Positions 14,111 through 26,484 are shown, counted from the stretch's first letter. The stretch: DNA of 64,000 bases from Adiantum capillus-veneris (GCA_014529385.2 CM043947.1:98800036-98864035), one strand, 5' to 3'. Made by a program: numbers and translations. The notes: generated by a model not told the origin, from the letters alone.

Positions 14111-14129
14111 ATCCTCCGTGGCGGCGCCA
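14111..14129 (-). promoter_or_regulatory. Primer-binding site of inner element
   Basis: On the - strand, six bases after the 5' LTR end, the sequence reads tggcgccgccacggaggat. TGGCGCC-type primer sites are common in plant Ty3/gypsy elements of the Tat/Athila group. It confirms that the right LTR is the 5' one. Confidence 0.75.
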
Positions 14130-14135
14130 AAAGAA

Positions 14136-15265
14136 TGTGAGCGGGATGGAAACACACACAACGCCTCTATAATGACCCGACACACACTCTTGGGATGATA
14201 CACACACACACATTATGGGGCACCACTCGGATTACACAACCAGCCTGGCCAAGACAGGAAACACACAGACGGAGTGAGAAGAGAGAGATTTCCCACTTGC
14301 CCACTCAACACTCACACATACTCTCTCAATTCAGCTCAAAGGAGGAAAATTGCTGTTGTTTAGACTCATTGAAGCTCAGCCCAACACCAATAGGGCAAAT
14401 AGTTTACATAGTATTGCGGAAATACACAAGATACAACCACAAAGTTAAGCAGAGGTTTCACTCACCGGAGAAGATTACACAGAAAAAGAGAAGAAAATCT
14501 CTGAGGAATTGGAAAAAATGGACAGCGCCATTACGTCCGGAACGCCCAAAAACCCCACCCTACAATGTCACAGTGCTCAAATCCGACCTCGGATGAGAAG
14601 TTTAGGGCCAAAAAATGCTCCAAAAACAGCAAATACACACTTGCGGCTGTTCCTCCTCTCTTCTCGACGTTTTTTTGTTGTCTTCTCTCAGTTTTTTCAG
14701 TTCCCACACTTAGCTTTATTAGTTGGGCACCCGTGGCCTTTTAGATGACCTCAAACAGACCCCGAACAGGCCAAAAACTAACCTCGCAGTGCATAGTTGT
14801 CACCTTTTTGCATCATCCGCACACCTGGCACTCAGTTTTTCCAAATAATGCATCCCGCAACCACGTGAAGTGGCCCCAAAAGTGGTCCTCATGATGACCT
14901 TTCTTCATAAGTATCACAAGAAAACACCCACGTCGTGTCCATACTTCTCCGCGTGCAAGTATTGACCCCGTTCGACCTACTGATGCCACTCGATGCCATC
15001 TAACGCACCTGCTTACCTCATGTCTTCGGCCTGCGGATAGCTTCCTCGAGAAGTTTTACGCGCTACCAACTCCTCCTTATTGTAGAAAAAACGCAGTGGT
15101 ACTAGTAATAGTGAAAATCGATGCACTTTGTACACCCTGTCCTACCTGTACACATGTGGGCCCCACGTAACCACCTGGCTCTGAAAAATGGGCAATTCTT
15201 TATTTGATGCACCATGCATGTATATGTACATATGCTCAATCCCTTGCTCCAAAAGACTCATGACA
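14136..15265 (-). repeat. 5' LTR of inner element
   Basis: Partner of 6572-7714, bounded by tgtgagcggg and catgaca. It is followed directly by the resumed integrase of the outer element. Confidence 0.9.
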
Positions 15266-15704
15266 ACGTCTTATAAAGTAGCTACAAATTTCACTGCATT
15301 CGAGAGAGCTAGTCTATGGTAAGGAGGTTGTATTGCCCGTGCATGCGCAGTTGGGTGCTTTAAAGGGTATGTGGCATGTCAATGCCACTCAACAAGAAGT
15401 TCTACAGGATCGTATAACCAGTTTGGAGGCTTTGTAGATGGACAGAGAGGCAGTGGCAGACTACTATGTGAAGTAGAGAGAGAGAAGCGGATTGCCAAGT
15501 TCAATCAAAACTTTCCAGACAAAAGAATGGAGGAAGCAGACCTATTCATGAAGTAAAAAATCTACTATATTTCACATTCCAGAAGAAGTTCAAGAAGAAG
15601 TGGACAAGTTCGTATAAAGTGCAAAAGGCCTTTCTGAATGGGACCTATCTGTTGGTGAGAGAAAATGGCAAGTTTTTGCAGAACAGGGTGAACGGTGATT
15701 GACT
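15266..15704 (+). pseudogene. Outer element integrase, C-terminal part after the nested insertion
   Basis: Reading resumes in the Ty3/gypsy integrase region that follows WAYR. It continues through a decayed linker (EREKRIAKFNQNF) and a C-terminal stretch ending FLQNRVNGD before a TGA at 15702-15704. The order matches the inner element's integrase C-terminus (GPFKVVEYFPNGTYQL then VNGL), which supports homology. Stops and frame changes are present. Confidence 0.75.
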
Positions 15705-16876
15705 CAATTTGTATTTTGAGAGAGATTTCTCAAGGTGCATCAAATTGTAACCAAGAGGGGTGGGCAATCCATTTACAACATACGTTGTGCGAGAGAAAAA
15801 AACAAGCTTTTGTACATAGCTTGTACATAGAGTTATGGCTTTGCGAGTACTTTCAATTGTCAGTTTGGTGTGCCAGTTTTAAAGCTCTCAAATATGCTTT
15901 TGGTTGAACATGAATGTTTGACGAGGGGGCTGGGCAATGATGGTGCATCCAAAGTTGGACCGAGCTAGAACATTATCTATGCCAAGCAAAGGTAGCAGGC
16001 AAGTGTAGTGCAAAAGGCTAGAGCAGGTATGGAGTCCCTGGGCAGACCAATGACAGTGGGAATGTATGTCTGAAGTGGTTTTTTATCCCAAAAGAGTTAA
16101 AGGATGGTCTACATGGGATGAGAGATGAAGGTGCCCAAAATGCAAAGTCAGTGCTCTGGAATGTAGTGTTCAATGTCGTCAAGAAACCGGTCCAAATGGC
16201 TCGTCAAATGGAGCCTCGATGCTCAAGATATTGCAGTTCAAAGTTAGAAGGTGTTGCAGATCCTCGACAGGCAGGGTAGCTGGGGACAGGTGGCCCAGAA
16301 AAGTGTTAGCATATAGATGTGTAGAGCTTGAATTATGGAGTATGCATGTCTTCTCGGATTGCAAATGCTCTAGACAACAAGTTATGGCTATTTGAAGATT
16401 TTCGGGGGGTCGGGTCTATGCCCACTTGCCCGCATCGGAGGATGCACCATCTGGCATCTTTTTGGCCTCACCAAGGTTCTCAGTGATAGTATGCATCATG
16501 TGGAGTTAGCACAGTTCAATAGTTCGTCAATTGGATGCTTGGTCAGTAAGATATGGCAAGTCGAAATTGGCGGTAGGTGCTAGAGAGGACAATGCAGGTA
16601 ATTTTCTTGGTTTTTTCATGACCTCGGTTTCCTACCTTGGGAGGCTCAAGAGGTGGCAAAGGTTGAATGAGTCAAAGTACACAATGGGGGTTGTTAGGGG
16701 GTTTCCCTGATTCAGGCAATCATTGAGCAAAAGAAAGCAAAGCTCTGAAGTGGAGAAATAATTTTCATTTTCAAGGTTTCTTTTAAGGGGTTTTATTGGA
16801 ATTTCAAAGGCCTTAGGAGGCTTGTGAGTCTAGGAGCGCCACGTGGAGGGGGGGAAATCGCATATGGGGGGCTAAG
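15705..16876 (+). other. Non-coding tail of the outer element with polypurine tract
   Basis: About 1.2 kb between the end of pol and the 3' LTR, with no recognisable coding. Purine runs at 16843-16857 (gtggagggggggaaa) and about 16865-16876 (tggggggctaag) lie just before the 3' LTR and are candidate polypurine tracts. Confidence 0.5.
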
Positions 16877-18191
16877 TGATGAAGGCGAGGTGTATATAGC
16901 CAAGAATGCGCATCCAACATAAGTATCGAGTGGGAAATAAGGATCTTGGAGCTCCACCGGATATGGAGTTTGGTTGTGACACCGCTTGCTGCTCTGCGCG
17001 GTGGCGCATGTGAAAGTTTTGGCGGACTCTTCACGGCAGAGTGGCCGTAGCCGGTGGCAATGGGTGGAGAAAGGCACCGCTAGCGCCCGCGTGGGGGGTG
17101 TTGTTGTTATTCAACGCGCAAACAGTGATGATGTGGCCGCCTGACGGGGGCCATTCACACGCAGCCCTTGGGGCCAGAACCTTTTTTGAGGACAACCTCC
17201 CTCCCATTAGCAAGGTCGCTAATGCTCGAGGTCGAGGGGCAAGGGATGATTCCTATGCGAGAAATGAGGAAGAGAGGGAGTGTTCAAGAGCCGCCATGTG
17301 TACAAGGAATGGGCGGGCCCCCATTTCAAGGCTCACCAAGCGAAGGCAAAGGCAAGGAGGGAGGCCAAGACCAAAAGGGAGAGTGAGGAGAGAGAGAGAG
17401 AAGGCAGGACAAAGGCTCAAAAGTAGGAGCAGTACAAGGTAGGCCTTCCAAAGGGTAAAAATGAAGAAAAAAGGGGAAAAAAAAGTTCCTAGGGGCAATA
17501 GCGACTTCGCTAATGCCCCCCCCCCCCCCCCCCCCCCCAAAGTGCAAGAGAGCAAGAGAGAACATATGAAAATGAGGCGGCTCTCTTCTTCCAAAAGATA
17601 CCAAATTAGGGTGCCAAATGGACCAATTGAAGTGAAGTTTCCAAAGTTGAAGGGCCCCCACTATAAAAGCCAAATTTTAATGAAATTAGGGGCCTTTTTT
17701 GTGCCGTTTGAAGCTTGCAAAGTGGAGCTCTCGAACAGACTAATCCCTTTGTACTGTTTTCTTGAAAATGGCCATGGTGATGGCATTGCAAGCCTTTGTA
17801 CATGCCTTGTGAAGTGTAATCAAGACACTGTTGCCCCGTTTTGTTGTCATTTTCCCTTCCCCCCTTCTCTTTCTCTTGCTTTCGTGTTTCTCCTCGATGC
17901 CAGCAGTGTGGATGTGTGTGTCCCCCCGGACTGACGGTGTTTTGTATGAGAGAGTGAGATTGAGCGGCTGTGTGCATGTGTAAGGGTGGAGACAGACCGT
18001 GGAAATAGGTGCGTGTTGTGTGGTGGATTTGTGGAGTGTGTGAGGAGTGGAAACTGAGCAGGCGATGGTCTGCTAGTGAGAAGTGTGTTTCTGAAGGTGT
18101 TTTCTGAGTGGATAGGAGTGTTGTGGATGCCCTGAGCTATAGAGAGGCCCTTGTGTTTGTGTCGGGTGTGTTCCCCTATTCCCCCTCTCCA
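16877..18191 (+). repeat. 3' LTR of outer Tat-like element
   Basis: Direct repeat of 391-1660 ending in ctctcca at 18191. It contains a run of 23 C at 17516-17538 where the 5' copy has a short C run. Divergence between the two LTRs is visibly higher than in the inner element. Confidence 0.75.
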
Positions 18192-19719
18192 ACGTTTCAC
18201 AACGACACTTCAAGTCCAACAAAAGAACAGATGCAGACGTGAAAAGCAAGATTAGTAGACTTGAAAATTTAGAAAAAATATTTTTAAAAAACAATTAAAA
18301 AAAAATATACCAACTAAATTACAAAGTAAATAAATGACTCGTGCGATTAGGCTAAGGAATAAACCGTAAATTTTTTTCTTCCTTGTGAGGGCTTGGGAAA
18401 GATTGGTAGATCTTAGGATACTTGGGATGCTTTCAGTTGGAGGGCAAGCAAATTATAGTGAGGGAAATGGAGTCCCCGAGGGTCCCTATTTAGATTTCCT
18501 TCAGGGCCCCGTCGGGCTACGCTTTAGACCCATTGGGGACGCACCCCGTGAGGATGAGCGTGTATCTCAGTAGGACCCAGTGGGCTAAATCGTTCCATCG
18601 ACGAACAAATCCACATGCCCTCCAGGTTCCCTTTAGGTCACCATGTCATTTTTTGTGAATGTGAAGATGTGTGAATTGAAATTTTTTTCATTAACAATCT
18701 TATCACAAAAAATACCCGTGATTACCCAAATATGAAATCCTGCTCTGGCCCTAGTCGGAGGATCACTAGGATACTAGGCCCAAAGAGCTCATTGTAGGCC
18801 CTTTCGAGAGGTTTGACTGGAACATGAGGAAGCCAATTTAAAGGAGCTAACGTGGGCCTTCTCACACCCCGTTGCTATAATGTGGGGACTCTTCACTCCA
18901 ATGTTCAGGAAAAATGCGTCTTAGCTTAATATCGTGTTGTTTTCGATTTCAAAAATGCCGGTTGAATAGAGCAAGGGGAAAAGGAGAACTTCCACTCCAA
19001 AATAGAGAAAAATAGTGTAAAAACCCAAAAAATTGTCCTAATTTTCTAAAATTTCCTCTTCACAAAATCAAGAAAAGGAATTTTGAATGTTCCCGAACAC
19101 TGCTTCACTCTCTACCCATCTATGCATGCCACATTATACCCGGAGTTTGGTACATGATGGGGCTACCTAGCCCTTTGCATATGATGGTTTTATTCCCTGA
19201 TGCATTGTTCCACACCCATGATTAGAGTAAGAATTCCATCATGGTCATCCCTAATATACATAAGCACACGTCCCAATGCAATCTTTTTCTATATGCAGGG
19301 GGGTATATTTCAAGGACCTTTCTCCTTTATGTTGGATACCTAAAGAACACACATCTGTACACCACTTTATTTCATAGGGTGAATTTGGTCTGTAGAAAAC
19401 GTTCATAAAGCTCGCTCGCTCTTTCTCTCTCTCTCTAAAAACTTCTTCAATATGCAAATGTTGCTATGAGATAAGACAACTTGGTGTACAATTGAACGCT
19501 AGTGATCTATAAGCTGTGGGACAAAATGATTTGTTTTTGAGAATAGCTAATGGTAGAGGCGTGTGCACCAGGGCAGTACACCAGGAAAACATAAAGGACG
19601 AGCAATGTGCAAGCCTCTATAAGAAGCATCAACAAACCTTGTGATCGTCATGATTTGTGCTTGCCAAACTTTATGCAACAATCCAAGCGGTGGTGGAAAA
19701 TCATGAAGGCGTGCGCAAT

Positions 19720-19750
<31 letters not shown>

Positions 19751-19850
19751 CGATCATGCTCTCTGACATTCCGTATCGCGTCTTGAGTTCAAAACTCGTC
19801 GATTAAGTCTATTCTACAACACTAAAACGTGCTCTCAAACAGTGAATTGT
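18192..19850. other. Intergenic DNA, nothing recognised
   Basis: No coding or repeat family was recognised, apart from a (CT)14 microsatellite at about 19723-19750 that lies upstream of the next gene. Confidence 0.5.
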
Positions 19851-19888
19851 AGTCCTTGGTTGAAACCAGGAGAAGCCTTCCTCTGGCC

Positions 19889-19896
19889 TATATATA
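19889..19896 (+). promoter_or_regulatory. TATA box of the secreted Asn/Ser-rich gene
   Basis: The sequence tatatata lies 47 bases upstream of the ATG at 19943, an expected spacing for a short 5' leader in plants. Confidence 0.6.
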
Positions 19897-19942
19897 CAAG
19901 CACACACTCACAAAGCGGTTGCTTATCTCAAGCAAGCACAGA

Positions 19943-20842
19943 ATGGCAAGCCTCAAGAGCCAGCTGCACGTGTTTCTTCCTCTTTCATTTGTCGTCTTCC
20001 TTTTGTGCTCGCCTACAGTAGAGGCAGCCCATAGAAAACTCAACCTCAACAAGCAGCTACCCAGTACTAACAACCGTGTGCTGATGAGCTCCTCTACCTT
20101 CTATAATGCTTTTGATACCAATAATCCTAATGCTTTTGATGCCACCCACACTAACTTCAATCATTATGCTAGCAGTAAAGAGGGTGCCAATGTTAATTAT
20201 GACAAAAGTGCCAATAGGCTTAATGATATCGCTAATAGCGAGCTCAATGCAAACAGCTACACTGACACTCGTGGTAATAATGCTTTCAGAACAAATAGCT
20301 ACAGAAATAATGCTAATCAACCACTTGATACCTCTAATAACCCGCAAGCAAATGGCGCGCAACACAGCTACCCCACCACATTGGGATTCTCTTCACCATC
20401 ATCGTCGAACACTCCGTCTCCATATTATGATCAGGCTTCTTTGCCAGATGCAGGTAATGGATATGGCAAACAAAGTTTCCCCTGGAATGACCAACAAAGC
20501 TTTCATGGCTCCCAATATGATGCAAAGAGCTTCTTTTATAGCTCTCCGTCTACGGTAGATACTTCTCTGTCTAAAGAGCAGGGCTTGTCTCAATCTTCTT
20601 TAAACTATGAGACAAGCTACAACCCTTTTCATCAGATGGATGAGCTCAAGAGCAATAACCATGCGTATGAGTTCGGGTTTAAAAGTGAGAAACCTGTGAC
20701 TAATTATGATGGCTTCTTCAACAGCCCCACAATTCACAAGAATGAGGCGGAGGTCTCAACTGCAGCTACCTCCTCATTTGGGCAACAAAATTTCCCACTA
20801 GGTGATCACGACCTCACTTATGGACATGTCCAAGTGCCATGA
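19943..20842 (+). CDS. Secreted Asn/Ser-rich protein of unknown function (299 aa)
   Basis: Single uninterrupted frame. I chose the ATG at 19943 rather than further upstream because it lies just after the TATA box and opens a classic signal peptide: MASLKSQLHV, then a hydrophobic core (FLPLSFVVFLLCS) and a likely cleavage near TVEAA. The mature part is low-complexity, rich in Asn, Ser and Tyr, with no Cys. It contains FDTNNPNAFDATHTNF-type repeats early and FFNSPTIHKNEAE late, which faintly recalls plant cell-wall E6-like proteins; I would not assign that family. It is likely exported to the wall or apoplast. It is the only gene in the window that looks both intact and unrelated to mobile elements. 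A 42-bp CT repeat begins 14 bases after the stop. Confidence 0.75.
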   Translation: MASLKSQLHVFLPLSFVVFLLCSPTVEAAHRKLNLNKQLPSTNNRVLMSSSTFYNAFDTNNPNAFDATHTNFNHYASSKEGANVNYDKSANRLNDIANSELNANSYTDTRGNNAFRTNSYRNNANQPLDTSNNPQANGAQHSYPTTLGFSSPSSSNTPSPYYDQASLPDAGNGYGKQSFPWNDQQSFHGSQYDAKSFFYSSPSTVDTSLSKEQGLSQSSLNYETSYNPFHQMDELKSNNHAYEFGFKSEKPVTNYDGFFNSPTIHKNEAEVSTAATSSFGQQNFPLGDHDLTYGHVQVP

Positions 20843-20854
20843 AGAAGAAAATAA

Positions 20855-20856
<2 letters not shown>

Positions 20857-20898
<42 letters not shown>
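20857..20898. repeat. (CT)n microsatellite
   Basis: About 21 CT units directly downstream of the secreted-protein gene. Confidence 0.95.
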
Positions 20899-20901
<3 letters not shown>

Positions 20902-23400
20902 ATAGCACAAGTCGAGTTCAAGGCCTCCTCCCCGGAGTCCCCTCTCATCACGTTGATCAAATAACTTTCCTTTTTTTCTTTTCCCTAGGTCCACTATAAT
21001 TCCCCAATTCCCTAGCTATAGGCCACCTTCTCTAAACATGTAAGTGATTGTGGAATTTGTGCCCAAAATCTCCAAATTCAAGATCAACTCCATCTTACCT
21101 CCACAACTAGTAGATTTTTACGACGACAAATTATATGTGACTTTTGTCAAAAGTCCATTTTTTTTATGCCACTGCATGGCAGAATCGACTTTTAGTGATT
21201 GCAAAAATGTTTTAGTTTAGATGCAATCTGATGAGATTTGGTTCCCTAGTCTTAACTCTTTAAATGATTTGTTTGTAGGAGGGATATGTCATTGACTTTG
21301 CGAATCGCTTTTTAAAAGAGATCCACACTATACATCTGTAAAAATAGCCCTAGGGTATCTAGAAGCAAGTAGCGAACCTGTCTAGGCAAAATGTGCCTTT
21401 CAAGTACACATGTTTGTTGCTACGTGTGGGAGAGTGTGGTCATAATGGAAAAAAGGTGGGTCCCTTTGAGTAATACCGATTTCTTTCATACTCTTGCTCT
21501 TTGCAATGCTAGCCAACATGTATGTTGATGGTGGCATAGTTTTGAAAGCACAACAAACCTTCTTGTCTAGGATGTTGTAGGTATTCATTGAAATCAAGCC
21601 CCAACATTGGCCAAATGGGCTTTTCAACACGATTTAGGATACCAACAAAGTGGGCAATCTACAAAAACATTCAAAGATGATGAATATGAACTCAATGTTG
21701 TAGCCACAATAGGATCAATTGCTTTACTTTTTCTCTTGATGTGTTCACATGAGTCATTGATATTGAACGAGGTATATGCTTTAGATGGGATGCCAAAAGG
21801 CCCCATTTGGATACATTGTGACGTGAAAAAAAATTGATTCAATCAACCATATTTGCTCTTGTGGTTGTGCAATTGAGGGAAGGACGATACACTCTTTTGA
21901 ATATACTTCCCAAATCATCCATATGGGCTCTCCTCGTGCGAGGAGATGATGCAACAGGCCAATGAAATGAGCCAAAAGAGGAGCACTTCACATCTGTCTT
22001 TTTCCATACCATATGCAAATATAGCTCAATCTCTCTTTGAAGTTTACATGTACTGTGTATGTGTTATTATGAGATTGGGAATTTATATTTTTCCTAGATT
22101 GGGGAGACCTAATGGTCCACCGATGGTGAGAAGGGCGTAATGATTGATACCTTTTATGCCTAGTGTTTGATACATGACAAGTAGCTTTGACATTCATTTT
22201 TATGAAAAAGAGGACTCCATGCTTATGGATAAACCCACCCAGCCTCCCCACTTCCTATCTGACCCTCACCATCAACATTGGCTAGCTGACTTGCTTGAAT
22301 GGTTCCATGGTTGCCCATAACATGCCACATCTTGCTCATAGGCGACGATTCACTTGGGGGATTCACTAGTAGTACTAGGGAGACTTCATCTGTGTGCATC
22401 AAAACCATGTTTTTAACCCATATATATGAGAGCCTCCTTTGTATACTCTGCCTTCTTTTCCACATAAGACGCCTTTATTGTACACTCATGAGGGACCATA
22501 TGGTAATCCTTAGTGAATACCTTGGGGATTCAATAAGGGTACATACGACCCCCTTGTTGTACATGTGGTACCATATGGTAACCCTTAGTGAATACCTCGG
22601 GGATTCACCTTGTTTGATACATGGGTTATTAATGCCTAGATTGCAACCTATAAATTTATGTGATGAATGCCATATCTAGCCTTGTATGGGATGATTCTTT
22701 ACACAATGAGTGTATGCAATATGGTGTACATGAAAATTTTAGGCTAGCTAAGGACCTCTTGTTGTATGTAGTCATTTGTATCAGATGCAATAACAGAATG
22801 CCCTATTGGCTTGCTCATCCTAGACAATTCCTAGATAGAGGATGCACTCTATCACACTCATCATTATGATATGAATATGCATGATTGATTTTGGCCAATG
22901 TGTGGCCTCACGTGCATTGAATTCCTTATGGGATGCAACCAATATGAGAAGAAAACGAGAGGGTCATGCTATGGATCATGGTTCAAGAATTTATGCTTGA
23001 ATTGTTGTGTTTTACGCTTGATTATTATACTAAATTCTCCTTGAGCATAGTCGAGTAAGGAGGTGGTTTTTGGCCTTGCAAGATGAGAACATAGGGAAAG
23101 ACCCCTTTTGGTAGTATGTTTGAATGCTTATGCTCCATGCATCAATTTGTGGAGTCTAGGAGCCAAAAATAGTGGAATATTTCTAGTTTGACAAGAGCTC
23201 TATGCTTTGCATCTATAAAAATTGCCCTAGGGTAGGAGGATATAGAAAACTAAGAATGTTTATAACTTTTTTCTTCCTAACTTTCTAAGATGTACTCTCT
23301 TGGAATGCAAGAGTACAAGCTATGCCCAATGGGATGAAGGCTATAAACAATTTTCCTTTTGTCAACAAATGTGAGGGAAGGATTCTCTCTAAATATGGTT
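20899..23400. other. Intergenic DNA with minor repeats
   Basis: No coding was recognised. An imperfect direct repeat lies at about 22490-22540 and 22567-22612 (caccatatggtaa...ttagtgaatacc...ggggattca). A phrase around agccctagggta occurs near 21345 and again near 23225 (ttgccctagggta), suggesting an old dispersed repeat. Confidence 0.45.
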
Positions 23401-24116
23401 TTGTTAACCATAATTTGCTGGCATTTATACGCACGTATAACAAAAATTATACATATAAAACGTCATCAATATACGCTGTATTTCCAAATAATACCTGAAT
23501 ACCCGTATAAAACAGTTTTCGGTCGAGATATTTTTTGATCGAAAAAAGTTTCGATCGAAAAAGTATATATATATATACAATCGTCGCTGTATTCGATCGA
23601 AAAGCATTCTGGACTTTTTGGGAGTTTATAGAGCTTGGAGCTTTTGAGAGATTAGCAGATAGCGACAGCCCCTTCGGTTTACAACAGTTTTTAGATATAT
23701 TATTTTAATTTTCAGTAAGCACTTTTTTTTTGTGCGAGACTTGTGTGGTGCAGTGGTTCCGACTCTCACCACAAAATTGGTTTGCAGCTCGTAGGCCACT
23801 TCGTGGTGTGTAGCCATATGGCTCACTCCAGAGGTGTGTAGAATATAGTCTCCTTTCCTGTGGTGTGTAGTAATATGAATCACTCCAGGGAAGGATTAGG
23901 GTAAATTTAGATTCTCACTTGTATGGTGTAGCAGTATATCTCTCACCATAGAGATGAGTTAGGATTAGAGGTCGACTCGTGGAGTGTAGTAGGCATGATG
24001 CTACACCTCTCACTTCAGAGTGGCCTATAAAATTTACAATCGTAAAGTAAATCATTGTTGATTATTCTACATAGAAGCACAAAGATTAACGTTCGTCATT
24101 TTAAGAGTGCAGAGAT

Positions 24117-24785
24117 GCATACTTTATTCCCTCTACATCTTAATGTGACTTTCGTTATTTTTGTGCTTCTATTTCTGTAGTAACATCATTGTTCATCAAT
24201 AGATGACTTGGTGTTACTCTGAATGTAGATATATACAACAATTGATTTACATTTGAGATTGTTGAGCTGTTTGTTGATGGTTGTGTTGTGCATTCCAGAT
24301 ATGGCATACTTTATTCCCTCTACATCTTAATGTGACTTTCGTTATTTTTATGCTTCTATTTCTGTAGTAACATCATTGTTCATCAACAGATGACTTGATG
24401 TTACTCTGAACGTAGATATATACAACAATTGATTTACATTTGAGATTGTTGAGCTGTTTGTTGATGGTTGTGTTGTGCATTCCACACACTTCATTAGAAA
24501 TAGCTTATAAAATTTACAATTTTAGATTAAGTTTTTCTGTCATATGTGTTACATAGAAACACAAGCGTTAACCACTCGTTATATTAAGAGTGAAGAGATG
24601 CATATTTTCATGCCCTCTTCATCTTAATGTGACCTACTGGTTACTCGTGTGTTTCATATTCCAAAAGAACATCATTTTTCATCATTAAATGACTTGGTGT
24701 TGTTTTGGACGTAAACACATACGATAGGTAACTTACATCTGCAATTGTTAATTTATCTGCTGATAGTTGTGTTATGAGTTCCACA
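24117..24785. repeat. Tandem duplication, 187-bp unit, plus a diverged third copy
   Basis: Copy 1 (about 24117-24297) and copy 2 (about 24304-24484) are almost identical with a period of 187 bp. Copy 3 (about 24598-24785) is diverged, and its preceding 60 bases (ataaaatttacaa) match those preceding copy 1. The array lies upstream of, or within a 5' intron of, the kinase pseudogene. Confidence 0.85.
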
Positions 24786-24984
24786 CACTTTATCAGGGAT
24801 TGGATTGATAAAAACTATCAATCTATTTTACAACAGCATCCAGGACTTGTGCTGAGAATATCTCCCACTAGCTAAGTTGTTCATATGTACGATTTTCCAA
24901 TCCTTTAGATGTGATTTCTTTCATCATCTCACACTTCTGCACATAGCAGGGTCCTGTTCTTGTGCTGAGAGCATCTCACACTCC

Positions 24985-24988
<4 letters not shown>

Positions 24989-25054
<66 letters not shown>
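24989..25054. repeat. (CT)n microsatellite
   Basis: About 33 uninterrupted CT units. Confidence 0.95.
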
Positions 25055-25060
<6 letters not shown>

Positions 25061-25262
25061 ATTTTCATGGTCGATTCGCGCAATGTGGTTTGTAATCATA
25101 AGATTTTCTCTTTAATTTGCAATAATTTAATATTGTTTAATAAATTTGTATCATCATTTAATATATATATATACAGGGTTAACACTCGTTATATAATAAC
25201 TATGTTACTATGGTGTACAATCTTTTCGTAAGATCCTTAATTTATAATTTTGTCATACAGAT

Positions 25263-26217
25263 ATGGCAGACACAAAGCTAGCAAAACATCAACAAAAGTT
25301 CGTCTCCGAAGTGATTGTGAGAAACTTTCATTACATGTCAGAGGCAGAGATTAGGCGTTGTTTAAACCCTGTCACTCCGGTGTATTTTTATCAGCTTACA
25401 GAGACTCTGACAAAGTCTGTGTTTGAGCAGCTCCAGGCAAAGTTTGCACCAGATAATTTTGACATAGCCTTCTTAACATCAGGTGCTTTAGTAAACATGG
25501 TCAAACAAACCATTGGACAGATCATGAAAACCTTTCAAGAACTGAAAAATCCTGCAATTACTTCCTTGCCAAACATAGCTGAGCGCATACATCTTGTGCA
25601 ACATCTTTATACGGAGTTCAAGAGCAAGGAAAAGTTAGAAAGAGCAGCAAAGGGTGCAAGAGTGAAAGCCAGCTCTTCCGAAGCTCCTGTTGAACCAGAA
25701 ATCCTTCTTAGAACAGAGCTTGCAGCATCATCCGGTGCTGCATTAGACCTCTCTCAACTACCACCTATTTTACACCTTTTACCGGACACAACCATCTTCA
25801 ATATCCAAGCTCCACAGCTGGGAGAGGGAAGATGGGCACATGTGAAGCGTGTGGGTGTCACACATCCTGCTTTCAAAGATCAAGTGTATGCTGCAAAAGT
25901 GTTCAAAGTACACTTACATGGGTCCACCATGGAGCAACAGGTCAAAGACGAAGCAACAATTTTGGATATTTCACATCGTGGTATTATCTACCCTCTTTCC
26001 ATGGTGCACCACGTGGAGTGACCTATGTTCATTTCATGATTCTAGAATGGCGGCCATGTGGAGCAATGGATAAAAGAATGCACTGTAGACGGGTAGCCAG
26101 CCTGTCATTCGTGATTACGTACTCACTGCACGAACTGTAGAGCTATTCCAAGAGAATATTTTGCAGATCATCAATGCTCTTCTCCAAACTCTGAAGTATA
26201 TACATACGCATAACTAC
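25263..26217 (+). pseudogene. Protein-kinase-like gene, 5' part, cut by a CACTA insertion
   Basis: The ATG at 25263 follows ttttgtcatacag, which may be a splice acceptor, so exons could lie upstream. A helical N-terminal region of about 180 residues is followed by a kinase N-lobe: a glycine loop reduced to LGEGRWAHV, the VAIK-type lysine in VYAAKVFKV, and an alpha-C glutamate in KDEATIL. The frame ends with TGA at 26019-26021. The homology continues in another frame as the hinge (MILEWRPCGAMDK), then in a third frame (QPVIRDYVLTAR, then helix E with QIINALLQTLKYIH) up to the CACTA terminus at 26218. At least two frameshifts plus the insertion make it a pseudogene. The rest is at 31703-32174. 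Confidence 0.7.
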
Positions 26218-26423
26218 CACTACAAGAGGTTATTCATATTAGCGACGCTCACACAGCGACACTCAAAAAAAAATTTCCCGGCGTCGCTATGAGCGTCGCA
26301 AATTTACAAAGAAATTTGCGACGCTCATAGCGATGCCGGCTGGGCTAAAAAAATAACCGAGCGCGCCCAAAAACTCAGATCTCAGATCTGAGTTTTTCGG
26401 CGCCCTCAAACAAGGAGCAGGTA

Positions 26424-26433
26424 ATGCTCTCCC

Positions 26434-26484
<51 letters not shown>

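Larger units (their letters stand above)
6572..15265 (-). mobile_element. Inner Tat-like Ty3/gypsy LTR retrotransposon nested in the outer one
   Basis: Two long direct repeats with TG...CA ends (6572-7714 and 14136-15265) flank an internal region whose gag-pol runs on the - strand, so the right repeat is the 5' LTR. The element is 8.7 kb and splits the outer integrase, whose reading resumes at once at 15266. Flanking bases (gatgt before, acgtc after) suggest a target duplication with a later change, but it is not perfect. Its LTRs look much more alike than the outer pair, so it inserted later. Confidence 0.92.

Noticed and set aside
16793-17673. Open frames in the LTR regions at 0.35-1.7 kb and 16.8-18.2 kb
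   Set aside because: They lie in LTR DNA, are not consistent between the two copies and match nothing.
391-18191. A perfect 5-bp target duplication for the outer Tat-like element
   Set aside because: Bases before 391 (ggtgg) and after 18191 (acgtt) do not match, so the 5' border stays uncertain.
20106-20558. Frames overlapping the secreted-protein gene, including an Ile/Met-rich 150-residue one
   Set aside because: Shadow frames of the Asn-rich (AAT) codon usage of the real gene at 19943-20842.
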